NCBI RefSeq assembly: GCF_026319365.1
Contig: NZ_JAPDMS010000004.1
Coordinates: 186,001-250,000 of the forward strand
Length of the DNA: 64,000 nucleotides
From: Methylophaga sp. OBS1
Lineage (GTDB): Bacteria; Pseudomonadota; Gammaproteobacteria; Nitrosococcales; Methylophagaceae
Direction of reading: 5' to 3'
In this document: positions 1 to 6,767 of the stretch, piece by piece
Numbering within the stretch: the first letter of the stretch is position 1
Layout of the letters: every line of letters begins with the position of its first letter
Translations under genes and position numbers: made by a program
Notes under the pieces: model-generated
Seen by the model: the letters and a program-made list of their open reading frames with translations, nothing else
The model's database searches: none
Told to the model about the DNA's origin: nothing

Positions 1-687
1 TTCAAACTGACTGTCACCAATCAGGACAGTCGCGATCGTTATCAACTGGAAGTCGCTCACAAGAAAAACCAGGCGTTGCCTCGCTGGAAAATATTCAAGG
101 CTTACGAGGCCATTCATAAAATCAGTCATATTGAGGCTGACAACACCTATTCCTGTACGCTGGAGTTGCCCACCCATCGCCGTGGCTGGCACTCACTCAA
201 TACACTGAGACTGGCCAGTCTTTATCCGCTCGGCCTGTTTTACAGCTGGACTTTGTATCCGCAGTCGGCTCAGGTATTGGTGTATCCACAGGCAAAAGGC
301 AAACTGCCATTGCCCCGTCCACCCATTGGTGGAAAAGAACGTCTCAAAGGCGAACAAATCGGCGATGATGATTTTTCTGGTCTCAGGAATTACCGTGAGG
401 GAGAACCATTACATCGGGTCGCATGGAAAGCGCTGGCCCGTGATGAAGTCATGCGCAGCAAACAGTTTTCCAGCCCACAGGGCCATGAGTTACAGCTACG
501 CTGGGAAGACGTCGACAGTCTTCCCGACACCGAGGCAAAGCTGTCGCAGCTAAGCAACTGGGTGATTCAGGCGGAGCGCAGTGGCCATCGTTATGGCCTG
601 CAACTGCCGACCTCGCAGATTGAGGCAGGCAGCGGTCCGCAACATCAACATGTTTGTCTTAAAACATTGGCGCTCTATCATGGCTAA
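1..687 (+). CDS. DUF58 domain-containing protein (3' part, cut by window edge)
   Basis: The frame is open from the first base, so the gene starts before the window; about 228 residues are visible. The motif FSGLRNYREGEP followed by HRVAWKALAR is the conserved core of DUF58 proteins, which are usually encoded between a MoxR-type AAA ATPase and a transglutaminase-like membrane protein. That is the context here, because the TgpA-like gene follows with its ATG overlapping this stop codon (ATGGCTAA). The upstream MoxR gene would lie outside the window. The family function is poorly defined; a role in cell-envelope or protein-complex maturation is inferred from the gene neighbourhood only. Confidence 0.85.
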   Translation, partial: FKLTVTNQDSRDRYQLEVAHKKNQALPRWKIFKAYEAIHKISHIEADNTYSCTLELPTHRRGWHSLNTLRLASLYPLGLFYSWTLYPQSAQVLVYPQAKGKLPLPRPPIGGKERLKGEQIGDDDFSGLRNYREGEPLHRVAWKALARDEVMRSKQFSSPQGHELQLRWEDVDSLPDTEAKLSQLSNWVIQAERSGHRYGLQLPTSQIEAGSGPQHQHVCLKTLALYHG

Positions 688-2728
688 GGCAGATACTTCT
701 CCCGATCATTACGCGATGAACAACCTCATCGCCACGCTGTTTATCGGCGCATTGCCTCATTTTGTGTATCAACCATTCTGGGTCGGGCTGGCTTTTGCGC
801 TGATGATGGGCTGGCGTCTGATGCACAACTATCGCGGCTGGCCACTGCCCGCTGCCAGTCGCTGGCTCAGAGTGTTACACAACGGCACCGCGGCTTTGGT
901 CATTGTGCTTATTTTCGGTCAGTTCGGTCTGACGATTGGACGTGATGCCGGTGCGGCGCTACTGACCATTATGCTTGCCTTCAAAGTGGTCGAAACCCGT
1001 TCACTGCGTGACTACTATCTCAGTTGTTATCTTGGCTACTTTCTGGTTATTACCAACTTTTTCTACAGTCAGAGCATGCTGATGGTGATACTGATGCTGG
1101 TCGTGGTGTTGCTGCTGACCGCCTGCCTGGTCAGTGTCAACAGCGAATCCTCAGCAATGTCGCTGAAACAACGGCTGAAACTGTCAGGCAAAATGGTATT
1201 GCAGGCTATCCCGGTCATGCTGATCCTGTTTGTGTTATTTCCGCGTATTTCCGGTCCCATCTGGGGTCTGCCTCAAGATGCCGGAAGCAATACCACCACC
1301 AGCATGACGGAACAGATCACACTGGGCAACTTGCCTCAGCAGTCCGGATCCACTGGCATCAATGACGAAATTCAGATGGGCAAAATCAGTCAACTGATTC
1401 AATCTGATGAAATTGCCTTTCGGGTCGAGTTCGAAAACGACAATTTGCCGCCCACATCCGAGCGGTACTGGCGTGGACCGGTATTGTGGAAAACTGACGG
1501 CACCGTCTGGTCACCACTGGCACCGGGTGAAAGCAGTGACTCGCCGCCTCAGATTGCTGTCAGAGGTTCAGGCTACAATTACACCATGACCCTGGAGCCG
1601 CATAATAAACGCTGGTTATTCGCGCTGGATTTACCGACGGAGAAGCCGACAGGTATGTCGAGTTATCTCAGTGCCGACGCCAGACTCAACAGCAGTGAAG
1701 CAATAAAAAACCGGGTCCAGTATTCACTACAGTCTTACACCGACTACCGCCTTAACGCTACTGCCGATCCCCATCTCTGGGCAGCGCTGCAACTACCCGA
1801 TGGTATGCATCCCCGCACTCGTCGCCTGGCCAATGAGTGGAAGCAGCAAAGCGAAAGTGCGCAGCAATACATTGACCGGGTACTGGCTTTTTTTAATCAG
1901 GAAAACTTCAGTTATACCCTGTCACCGCCCGTGCTTCAGGGCGACACTGTGGATCAGTTTCTGTTCGAGAGTCGTGAAGGCTTTTGCGAACATTACGCGG
2001 CCAGCTTCACCATTCTGATGCGGGCGGCAGAGATACCGGCCCGTATCGTCACCGGCTACCAGGGTGGTGACGTCAACCCGGTCGATAATGTACTGACAGT
2101 CCGTCAGCGCGATGCCCACGCCTGGACCGAAGTCTGGCTCCCTGAACGCGGCTGGATCCGCATTGATCCGACCTCGGCGGTGGCCAGTGAACGGGTTGAA
2201 CGGGGTATGTCCGACATGCTGCCCGCAGAACGTAACTCACCCCGGATGATTGCTCAGAGTGATGCACTGGTCAAAGTCTGGCAGGACCTGCGAAATAACT
2301 GGAACGCACTCAATACGGCCTGGGATATCTGGGTGGTGGGCTACGGACCGCAGATACAGAAAGAATTTCTGTCACGGCTGGGCATGCAGAACCCGGACTG
2401 GCGCAAAATGGCTGCGATTCTGACCCTGTTACTGGCGCTGACTGGCATTGTCATGCTTCTGATGTCTTACTACCGCCATGCGCACCCCGATCCGGCAGTG
2501 CGACTCTACACCCTTTTCTGCAGGAAACTCGCTCGGTTCGGTCTGATCAAACAGGAGCATGAAGGTCCGCTCGACTTCGCTTCTCGTGCGCAGAATCAGC
2601 TACCTGACTATCAGCAGCAAATTGCCACCATCACACACCTCTATACCCAGCTTCGCTATCGTCATAGCAGTGAAGCCCTGCTTTCAGAGCTGGAAACCCG
2701 AATCAAACAGTTTCAGCCGCGCCAATAA
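680..2728 (+). CDS. TgpA-like transglutaminase-family membrane protein (DUF3488 / DUF4129)
   Basis: A 682-residue protein if the ATG overlapping the upstream stop is used; the frame is open further upstream, but that part lies inside the DUF58 gene. The N-terminal third has several hydrophobic helices (DUF3488 region). A periplasmic transglutaminase core follows, with GFCEHYAASF (Cys436), RDAHAWTEVW (His480) and IRIDPTSAV (Asp496), a complete Cys-His-Asp triad. A further membrane helix (AAILTLLLALTGIVMLLMSY) precedes a C-terminal cytoplasmic DUF4129-like tail. Family members such as Pseudomonas TgpA are inner-membrane proteins with a periplasmic catalytic domain; the physiological substrate is not settled. 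Translational coupling to the DUF58 gene suggests joint function. Confidence 0.88.
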   Translation: MAKADTSPDHYAMNNLIATLFIGALPHFVYQPFWVGLAFALMMGWRLMHNYRGWPLPAASRWLRVLHNGTAALVIVLIFGQFGLTIGRDAGAALLTIMLAFKVVETRSLRDYYLSCYLGYFLVITNFFYSQSMLMVILMLVVVLLLTACLVSVNSESSAMSLKQRLKLSGKMVLQAIPVMLILFVLFPRISGPIWGLPQDAGSNTTTSMTEQITLGNLPQQSGSTGINDEIQMGKISQLIQSDEIAFRVEFENDNLPPTSERYWRGPVLWKTDGTVWSPLAPGESSDSPPQIAVRGSGYNYTMTLEPHNKRWLFALDLPTEKPTGMSSYLSADARLNSSEAIKNRVQYSLQSYTDYRLNATADPHLWAALQLPDGMHPRTRRLANEWKQQSESAQQYIDRVLAFFNQENFSYTLSPPVLQGDTVDQFLFESREGFCEHYAASFTILMRAAEIPARIVTGYQGGDVNPVDNVLTVRQRDAHAWTEVWLPERGWIRIDPTSAVASERVERGMSDMLPAERNSPRMIAQSDALVKVWQDLRNNWNALNTAWDIWVVGYGPQIQKEFLSRLGMQNPDWRKMAAILTLLLALTGIVMLLMSYYRHAHPDPAVRLYTLFCRKLARFGLIKQEHEGPLDFASRAQNQLPDYQQQIATITHLYTQLRYRHSSEALLSELETRIKQFQPRQ

Positions 2729-2803
2729 GTCTGTGCAACGTTTTGCCAAAGCCGCTGATTAACAGGAAAATATGCAGCGATTCAGACGCATTGAGGTTAT
2801 TTG

Positions 2804-3541
2804 ATGGCACACTCCAATCCGCTGTTTGAGCGCACGCACATCCTGCTCGGGGATGAGGGTATCGCCAGACTGCAACAGTCACATATTTTTCTGGCCGGCA
2901 TGGGCGGCGTCGGTTCATTTACCGCCGAGGCGCTGGCACGGATGGGGGTCGGCAAAATGACCCTGGTCGATCATGATGTAGTCTCAGGCTCCAATATGAA
3001 CCGGCAACTGGTGGCGCTGAAATCCACCGTCGGCGTGCTCAAAGCCGACGTCATGGCAAACCGGATCAAAGACATTAATCCTGACTGTGACGTCGAACTC
3101 ATTACCGAGTTTCTGACGCCTGACAGCATCCCCGACATCCTGGGCCGCGGCTATGACGTCGTCATTGATGCCATCGACAGCCTCAGCAGTAAAAGCGCCC
3201 TGCTGGAAACGGCCTGGCGTAATGAGATGACCGTTTTTGCCAGTATGGGGGCCGGAGGCAAACTGGATCCGACTCAGGTCCGTACCGCCGATTTGATGGA
3301 CACCAGCATGTGCAAACTGGCCAAACACCTGCGCGCCCAGCTGCGTAAACGTGGTGTCGGCCGCGGTATTCAAACCGTGTATTCAACCGAATCCCCTTTG
3401 CCGCCATTGCCACCGGAACCCGTCAGTCGCGGCCGTGCCCGCGCGGTGAACGGCACGGTCAGTTATATGCCGTCCATTTTCGGACTGACATTGGCCGGCA
3501 TGGTCATCAACCATATCGTCGGTGACGCTCGACGTGTCTGA
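2804..3541 (+). CDS. tcdA: tRNA threonylcarbamoyladenosine dehydratase
   Basis: ThiF/E1-like ATP-dependent enzyme that converts t6A37 of tRNA to the cyclic form ct6A. The Rossmann nucleotide-binding motif GMGGVGSFTAEALARMG is near the N-terminus, followed by LVDHDVVSGSNMNRQ, which carries the E1-type Arg/Asp residues. The C-terminal half has VYSTESP, typical of the TcdA/CsdL subgroup. At about 245 residues it is slightly shorter than the E. coli protein. I take the ATG at 2804 rather than TTG at 2801 because a GAGGT ribosome-binding sequence lies 6 bases before it. The next gene overlaps its 3' end. It is a housekeeping enzyme and not the Cap2 E1 protein of CBASS. Confidence 0.9.
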   Translation: MAHSNPLFERTHILLGDEGIARLQQSHIFLAGMGGVGSFTAEALARMGVGKMTLVDHDVVSGSNMNRQLVALKSTVGVLKADVMANRIKDINPDCDVELITEFLTPDSIPDILGRGYDVVIDAIDSLSSKSALLETAWRNEMTVFASMGAGGKLDPTQVRTADLMDTSMCKLAKHLRAQLRKRGVGRGIQTVYSTESPLPPLPPEPVSRGRARAVNGTVSYMPSIFGLTLAGMVINHIVGDARRV

Positions 3542-4037
3542 TCCGACGGATGTCATCAACTGTCATCCGCTCATGCGTCAACAGTTGAAAACTTTACTCA
3601 GTGTTTATGGCATCCAGATCATTGATGTCGCTAAAGATGAACGTATCCCCGGCAGCTTTTTCGGTGAACGCGAAGCCGGTCTGATTGGTCATCAGCTCTA
3701 TTTGCGTGACGACACCCCGGTGCATTCCGCCTTACACGAAGCCGGTCACTATATCTGCATGGACCCGGAGCGCCGTGCTGCACTCGATACCGATGCCGAA
3801 GGTGATTACGACGAGGAAAATGGCGTCTGCTTTCTTCAGGTTCTGCTCGCCGGATTCGTCGATAAGTTGGGCCGGGCCCGCATGTTACGGGATATGGACC
3901 GCTGGGGTTATACCTTCCGTCTGGGCAGTGCCAAAAGCTGGTTTGAACAGGATGCCGACGATGCCCGCGACTGGCTGATTGAGCACGGTATTATTCACCC
4001 TTCACTTGAACCCACCTGGCAGTTGCGGCTTGGATAG
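3522..4037 (+). CDS. Conserved protein with HEXXH-type putative zinc-protease motif
   Basis: A 171-residue protein of unrecognised family. Residues 72-76 read HEAGH (SALHEAGHYICM), the HEXXH signature of zincin metallopeptidases, followed by an acidic stretch DTDAEGDYDEENGVC that could supply a third ligand. There is no signal peptide or membrane helix, so it should be cytoplasmic. The GTG start overlaps tcdA by 20 bases; a GTG at 3534 and an ATG at 3573 are also possible, and all keep the HEAGH region. Overlap with tcdA implies co-transcription. Whether it is an active protease is not shown by sequence alone. A 150-bp repeat array begins directly downstream. Confidence 0.75.
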   Translation: MTLDVSDPTDVINCHPLMRQQLKTLLSVYGIQIIDVAKDERIPGSFFGEREAGLIGHQLYLRDDTPVHSALHEAGHYICMDPERRAALDTDAEGDYDEENGVCFLQVLLAGFVDKLGRARMLRDMDRWGYTFRLGSAKSWFEQDADDARDWLIEHGIIHPSLEPTWQLRLG

Positions 4038-4060
4038 CAGAGTGACTTGTCTCAAGTGGA

Positions 4061-4549
4061 GGACTGGATTGCTTCGTCGTACCTCCTCGCAATGACGGAA
4101 TTGGGGAAAAACTTGCTTCCCCAAAATAACACTCATCAGGCCCATCATTGCGAGCACAGCGAAGCAATCCAGTCCAGACCGTAAAGTCCTCACGATCCAT
4201 TCAAGTGATGAACTGGATTGCTTCGTCGTACCTCCTCGCAATGACGGAATTGGGGAGAAGGACTTGCTTGCCTAAAATAGCACTTCTAAGTCCCGTCATT
4301 GCGAGCACAGCGAAGCAATCCAGTCCGGACCGTAAAGTCCTCACAATCCATTCAAGTGAAGAACTGGATTGATTCGTCATACCTCCTCGCAATGACGGTA
4401 TTGGGGAGAAGGACTTGTTCCCCACAAGAGCACTCATCAGTCCCGTCATTGCGAGCACAGCAAAGCAATCCAGCCCAGACCATAAAGTCCTCACAATCCA
4501 TTCAAGCGGCGAACCGAATTGTGCTTTCATACCTGCGCAATGACAGTGG
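4061..4549. repeat. Tandem array of ~150-bp units built from palindromic CTGGATTGC/GCAATGACG repeats
   Basis: Three nearly identical units begin with CTGGATTG at 4064, 4213 and 4364, and a fourth degenerate start (CCGAATTG) lies at 4514, giving periods of 149, 151 and 150 bases. Each unit contains one repeat element reading CTGGATTGCTTCG...CTCGCAATGACGG and, about 60 bases on, the same element in the opposite orientation (CGTCATTGCGAGC...GAAGCAATCCAG). The inner parts of each element, ATTGC and GCAAT, can pair as a stem. There are no unique spacers, so this is not CRISPR. Spurious open frames on both strands in this stretch are repeat-derived. Confidence 0.9.
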
Positions 4550-4551
4550 AT

Positions 4552-4842
4552 TTACTGACTAATGTCAGAATAAAGATCCCGCCAATCCGGATTCATCGTC
4601 TCAATCAAAACTAACTTCTTTTTTCTGGAACCCGCCTTGATTTGTTTTTCCCGTTCAATCGCTGACAGCATGTCACCACACTGTTCAAAATAAACTAATC
4701 GCGTCGTCTTATATTTCGCACTGAATCCACCCAGGCGCCCCTCCTTATGCTGCCAAACCCTCTGAACCAGGTTTGAGGAGACACCGGTGTATAGCGTGCC
4801 ATTACGACGGTTTGCCATGATATAAACTGCTGGACTTTTCAT
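4552..4842 (-). CDS. GIY-YIG family endonuclease-like protein
   Basis: A 96-residue stand-alone GIY-YIG domain of the small UvrC/YhbQ-like type. The two signature strands are AVYIMANR (Tyr7) and LYTGVSSNL (Tyr18, Gly20), followed by Arg28 and His32 in VQRVWQHKEG, Glu63/Glu65 in SAIEREKQIK, and a C-terminal MNPDW. The ATG at 4842 is preceded by a strong GGAGGTG ribosome-binding site 7 bases upstream; a longer frame exists but lacks a better signal. The gene stands alone between two repeat tracts, with no partner gene on its strand. The family cleaves DNA in general, but the role of these solitary small members is uncertain. Confidence 0.85.
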   Translation of the reverse strand: MKSPAVYIMANRRNGTLYTGVSSNLVQRVWQHKEGRLGGFSAKYKTTRLVYFEQCGDMLSAIEREKQIKAGSRKKKLVLIETMNPDWRDLYSDISQ

Positions 4843-5487
4843 CGTAGTCACCTCCATGTAACCAACTCGTATTGGAGCATCTACTGTTTGAACGAGCAAG
4901 ATCGATTGCAATCGGCAAATCATGTGCGTGAGTTATTAGCACTAGCCGGAACATAAGTTGAATACTTGGATACTTATTGCAGATTTGGACTGGATTGCTT
5001 CGCTGCGCTCGCAATGACGAGCAGTTTTGACCTGAATGACGATGTTTTTTTCTAACCACATTGACGATGGGCTTCGCTCACGAATTAAAAACACGAGAAC
5101 ATACCTAAAAACCAGTATGACTACACCTTCCACTCACACGTCATTGCGAGGAGGAACGACGCAGCAATCCAGTCCCAGTGCTGAATTAGGCGCACGAATA
5201 TTGAGGTCTGCAATTGTAGTGAGTACTGGGTCTGGATCGCCGCGGCTCAAGGCCTCGCGATGACGGAACGAGAGAAGCATCACCCAGTTCAGTAACCATA
5301 TCCCCGTCATTGCGAGGAGGTACGACGAAGCAATCCAGCTCCAGTGTTTAAAAGACTTAAAATCGACTGATAAATTTTGCTAAAGACTCACCAGAAAGCA
5401 CCAAAGCAAGCCAGGATGAAGCCCACATCGAAATCCAGTATGCTAGCCTGCATAGTCCAAGTTCAATCAGTCTTTCAGGAGCCCTTA
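4843..5487. repeat. Intergenic stretch with dispersed palindromic repeats
   Basis: No convincing gene lies here. At 4989-5020 there is a single short element, CTGGATTGC then a loop then GCAATGACG. From 5139 to 5345 there is a composite unit: CGTCATTGCGAGGAGG...GCAATCCAG, a spacer containing GCACGAATATTGAGG, then the second family (CTGGATCGCCGCGGC...GCGATGACGG at about 5231-5264), then another copy of the first family at 5307-5340. This is the same composite unit that is arrayed at 19.4 and 23.4-23.9 kb. The remainder to 5487 is the probable promoter and leader of the downstream gene. Confidence 0.85.
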
Positions 5488-5982
5488 ATGAGTGACAGCA
5501 TTTCATCACCGGTAACCGCCCTTTTATCTGATCAGGGCATTGATTACGAAGTCATCGAGATCCCTTTAACCGAAGACAAGAAACCTATCCGTAATCTGGA
5601 AGAACTGCTGCGTAACAAAGGGCATGATCCCCATTCCGTGGTTCGCAGCCTGCTGTTTAAAACCGGTTCTGATGCCTATGTCCTGCTGGCAGTAGCCGGT
5701 GGTGGCCGCGCCGACTGGGGCACGCTGCGTAAACATCTCGATGAGAAGAAACTGCGCATGGCCGAGTTTGATGAGGTGCCTGAGGCGACCGGTTACGTGG
5801 TGGGTGCTGTACCGCCGGTTGCATTGCCTGAAGACATCACTGTGCTGCTCGATAACAGCGTTGATAGCTTTGACAATGTCGTCATTGGCAGTGGCGTGCT
5901 GGGTTATGCACTCGGTCTGAAAGCGGCTGATCTCAAAAAAGTGATGGTTGGCGTCGATCAAGGGCAGTTTGTTAAAGCCTGA
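5488..5982 (+). CDS. YbaK/EbsC-family aminoacyl-tRNA deacylase-like protein
   Basis: A 164-residue protein with the YbaK / prolyl-tRNA-synthetase-associated domain fold. Visible family features include LLSDQGIDYEVIEIP at the N-terminus, VVRSLLFKTG, where the catalytic-lysine strand of the family normally lies, and a Gly-rich C-terminal part VVIGSGVLGYALG. Members hydrolyse mischarged aminoacyl-tRNA (for example Cys-tRNA-Pro or Ala-tRNA-Pro) in trans. Substrate specificity cannot be read from the sequence. The ATG at 5488 is chosen because AGGAG lies 6 bases upstream; an upstream extension in frame has no such signal. It is monocistronic, placed just after a repeat tract. Confidence 0.82.
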   Translation: MSDSISSPVTALLSDQGIDYEVIEIPLTEDKKPIRNLEELLRNKGHDPHSVVRSLLFKTGSDAYVLLAVAGGGRADWGTLRKHLDEKKLRMAEFDEVPEATGYVVGAVPPVALPEDITVLLDNSVDSFDNVVIGSGVLGYALGLKAADLKKVMVGVDQGQFVKA

Positions 5983-6050
5983 TACCTGCTGAACTAACGA
6001 TCAACGCTGTCAGTCTCTAAGTTTAATCTTGCCTGCAACAGGTAGTCGTT

Positions 6051-6503
6051 ATGTCTCTCACTCACTTCGCTCTTCCACGCAGCCTCGTATTCGCTGGCCT
6101 GATTGCAGCTGGCTTATCTGTGTTCACAATACAGGCGCGTGGTGACAGCGGCCAGCAGGCTAACCCAGAGAGCGATCAGCGCATGTCAGATTCGTACAAT
6201 GCATCCGGCTCCCAATCAAAATGGCGTGGCTCCGGGCATCACTCACACGGCATCAGTCATGGTGATCATCATTCTTATGGCATCAGCGGTCGACCAGACA
6301 ATACATTGAGCCCCAAGCCGGAGACGCCACCGCATCACGACCGGCAGGATTACAATCCGATACCCAATTCAGGGTATCGCCAGCATCAGGACACCCGCAT
6401 CACCTACCCGCCGGGTTATTTTCGTCAAAAAAATAATCTAAATAACCCACCATCGCTCAACGCTGATCGTTCACCACTACAACGCAACAACGACCCGGAT
6501 TGA
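6051..6503 (+). CDS. Small histidine-rich exported protein of unknown function
   Basis: A 150-residue protein that I do not recognise. Residues 1 to about 30 form a signal peptide (basic start, SLVFAGLIAAGLSVF core, then IQARG). The mature part is polar, with a His/Gly/Ser cluster GHHSHGISHGDHHSYGISG at about residues 62-80 and Pro/Asn/Gln-rich, low-complexity sequence afterwards. A His cluster of this kind could bind metal ions, but that is inference. No lipobox is seen, so it is probably periplasmic or secreted. The ribosome-binding site is weak. It stands alone between a YbaK-like gene and the convergent mechanosensitive channel gene. Confidence 0.6.
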   Translation: MSLTHFALPRSLVFAGLIAAGLSVFTIQARGDSGQQANPESDQRMSDSYNASGSQSKWRGSGHHSHGISHGDHHSYGISGRPDNTLSPKPETPPHHDRQDYNPIPNSGYRQHQDTRITYPPGYFRQKNNLNNPPSLNADRSPLQRNNDPD

Positions 6504-6685
6504 TCAGCCGATCGCTAGTCCGGTACGACGGACTATCAAATTCAGACAGTAAGATACGCCGCAAAGTCACAGGTGGATAATGCACCGCGTATCACCTAGC
6601 CCCGGATCGAACCGGCGCTCTGCGGGGCAATGGTCAGTAATTGCATAAGCTTAACCGAGATGATCGCTCCGTCACGCGGGCTTAA

Positions 6686-6710
6686 GGTTGGCAGCCAATG
6701 ACTGCCAACC
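6686..6710. other. Perfect 9-bp inverted repeat (hairpin) between convergent genes
   Basis: GGTTGGCAG and CTGCCAACC form a perfect 9-bp stem with a 7-base loop, between the His-rich protein gene and the convergent MscS gene. No T-run follows on either strand, so it is not a classical intrinsic terminator; it may stabilise 3' ends. The rest of 6504-6767 shows nothing I can assign. Confidence 0.5.
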
Positions 6711-6767
6711 CGGCACGGCGGTCGATAATCTTAGTTACCCTATTGAACTCAGACACTGAGACGGCGA

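Noticed and set aside
2804..3541. E1/ThiF-type gene as a CBASS Cap2 partner
   Set aside because: The sequence has TcdA features (VYSTESP, length 245), lacks the Cap2 E2-like part, and lies 8 kb from the CBASS operon.
4061..4549. Possible CRISPR array
   Set aside because: The units are about 150 bases long, their inner parts repeat as well and there are no unique spacers or cas genes.
6504..6767. Possible small RNA gene
   Set aside because: A perfect hairpin is present, but no promoter or T-run terminator could be found around it.
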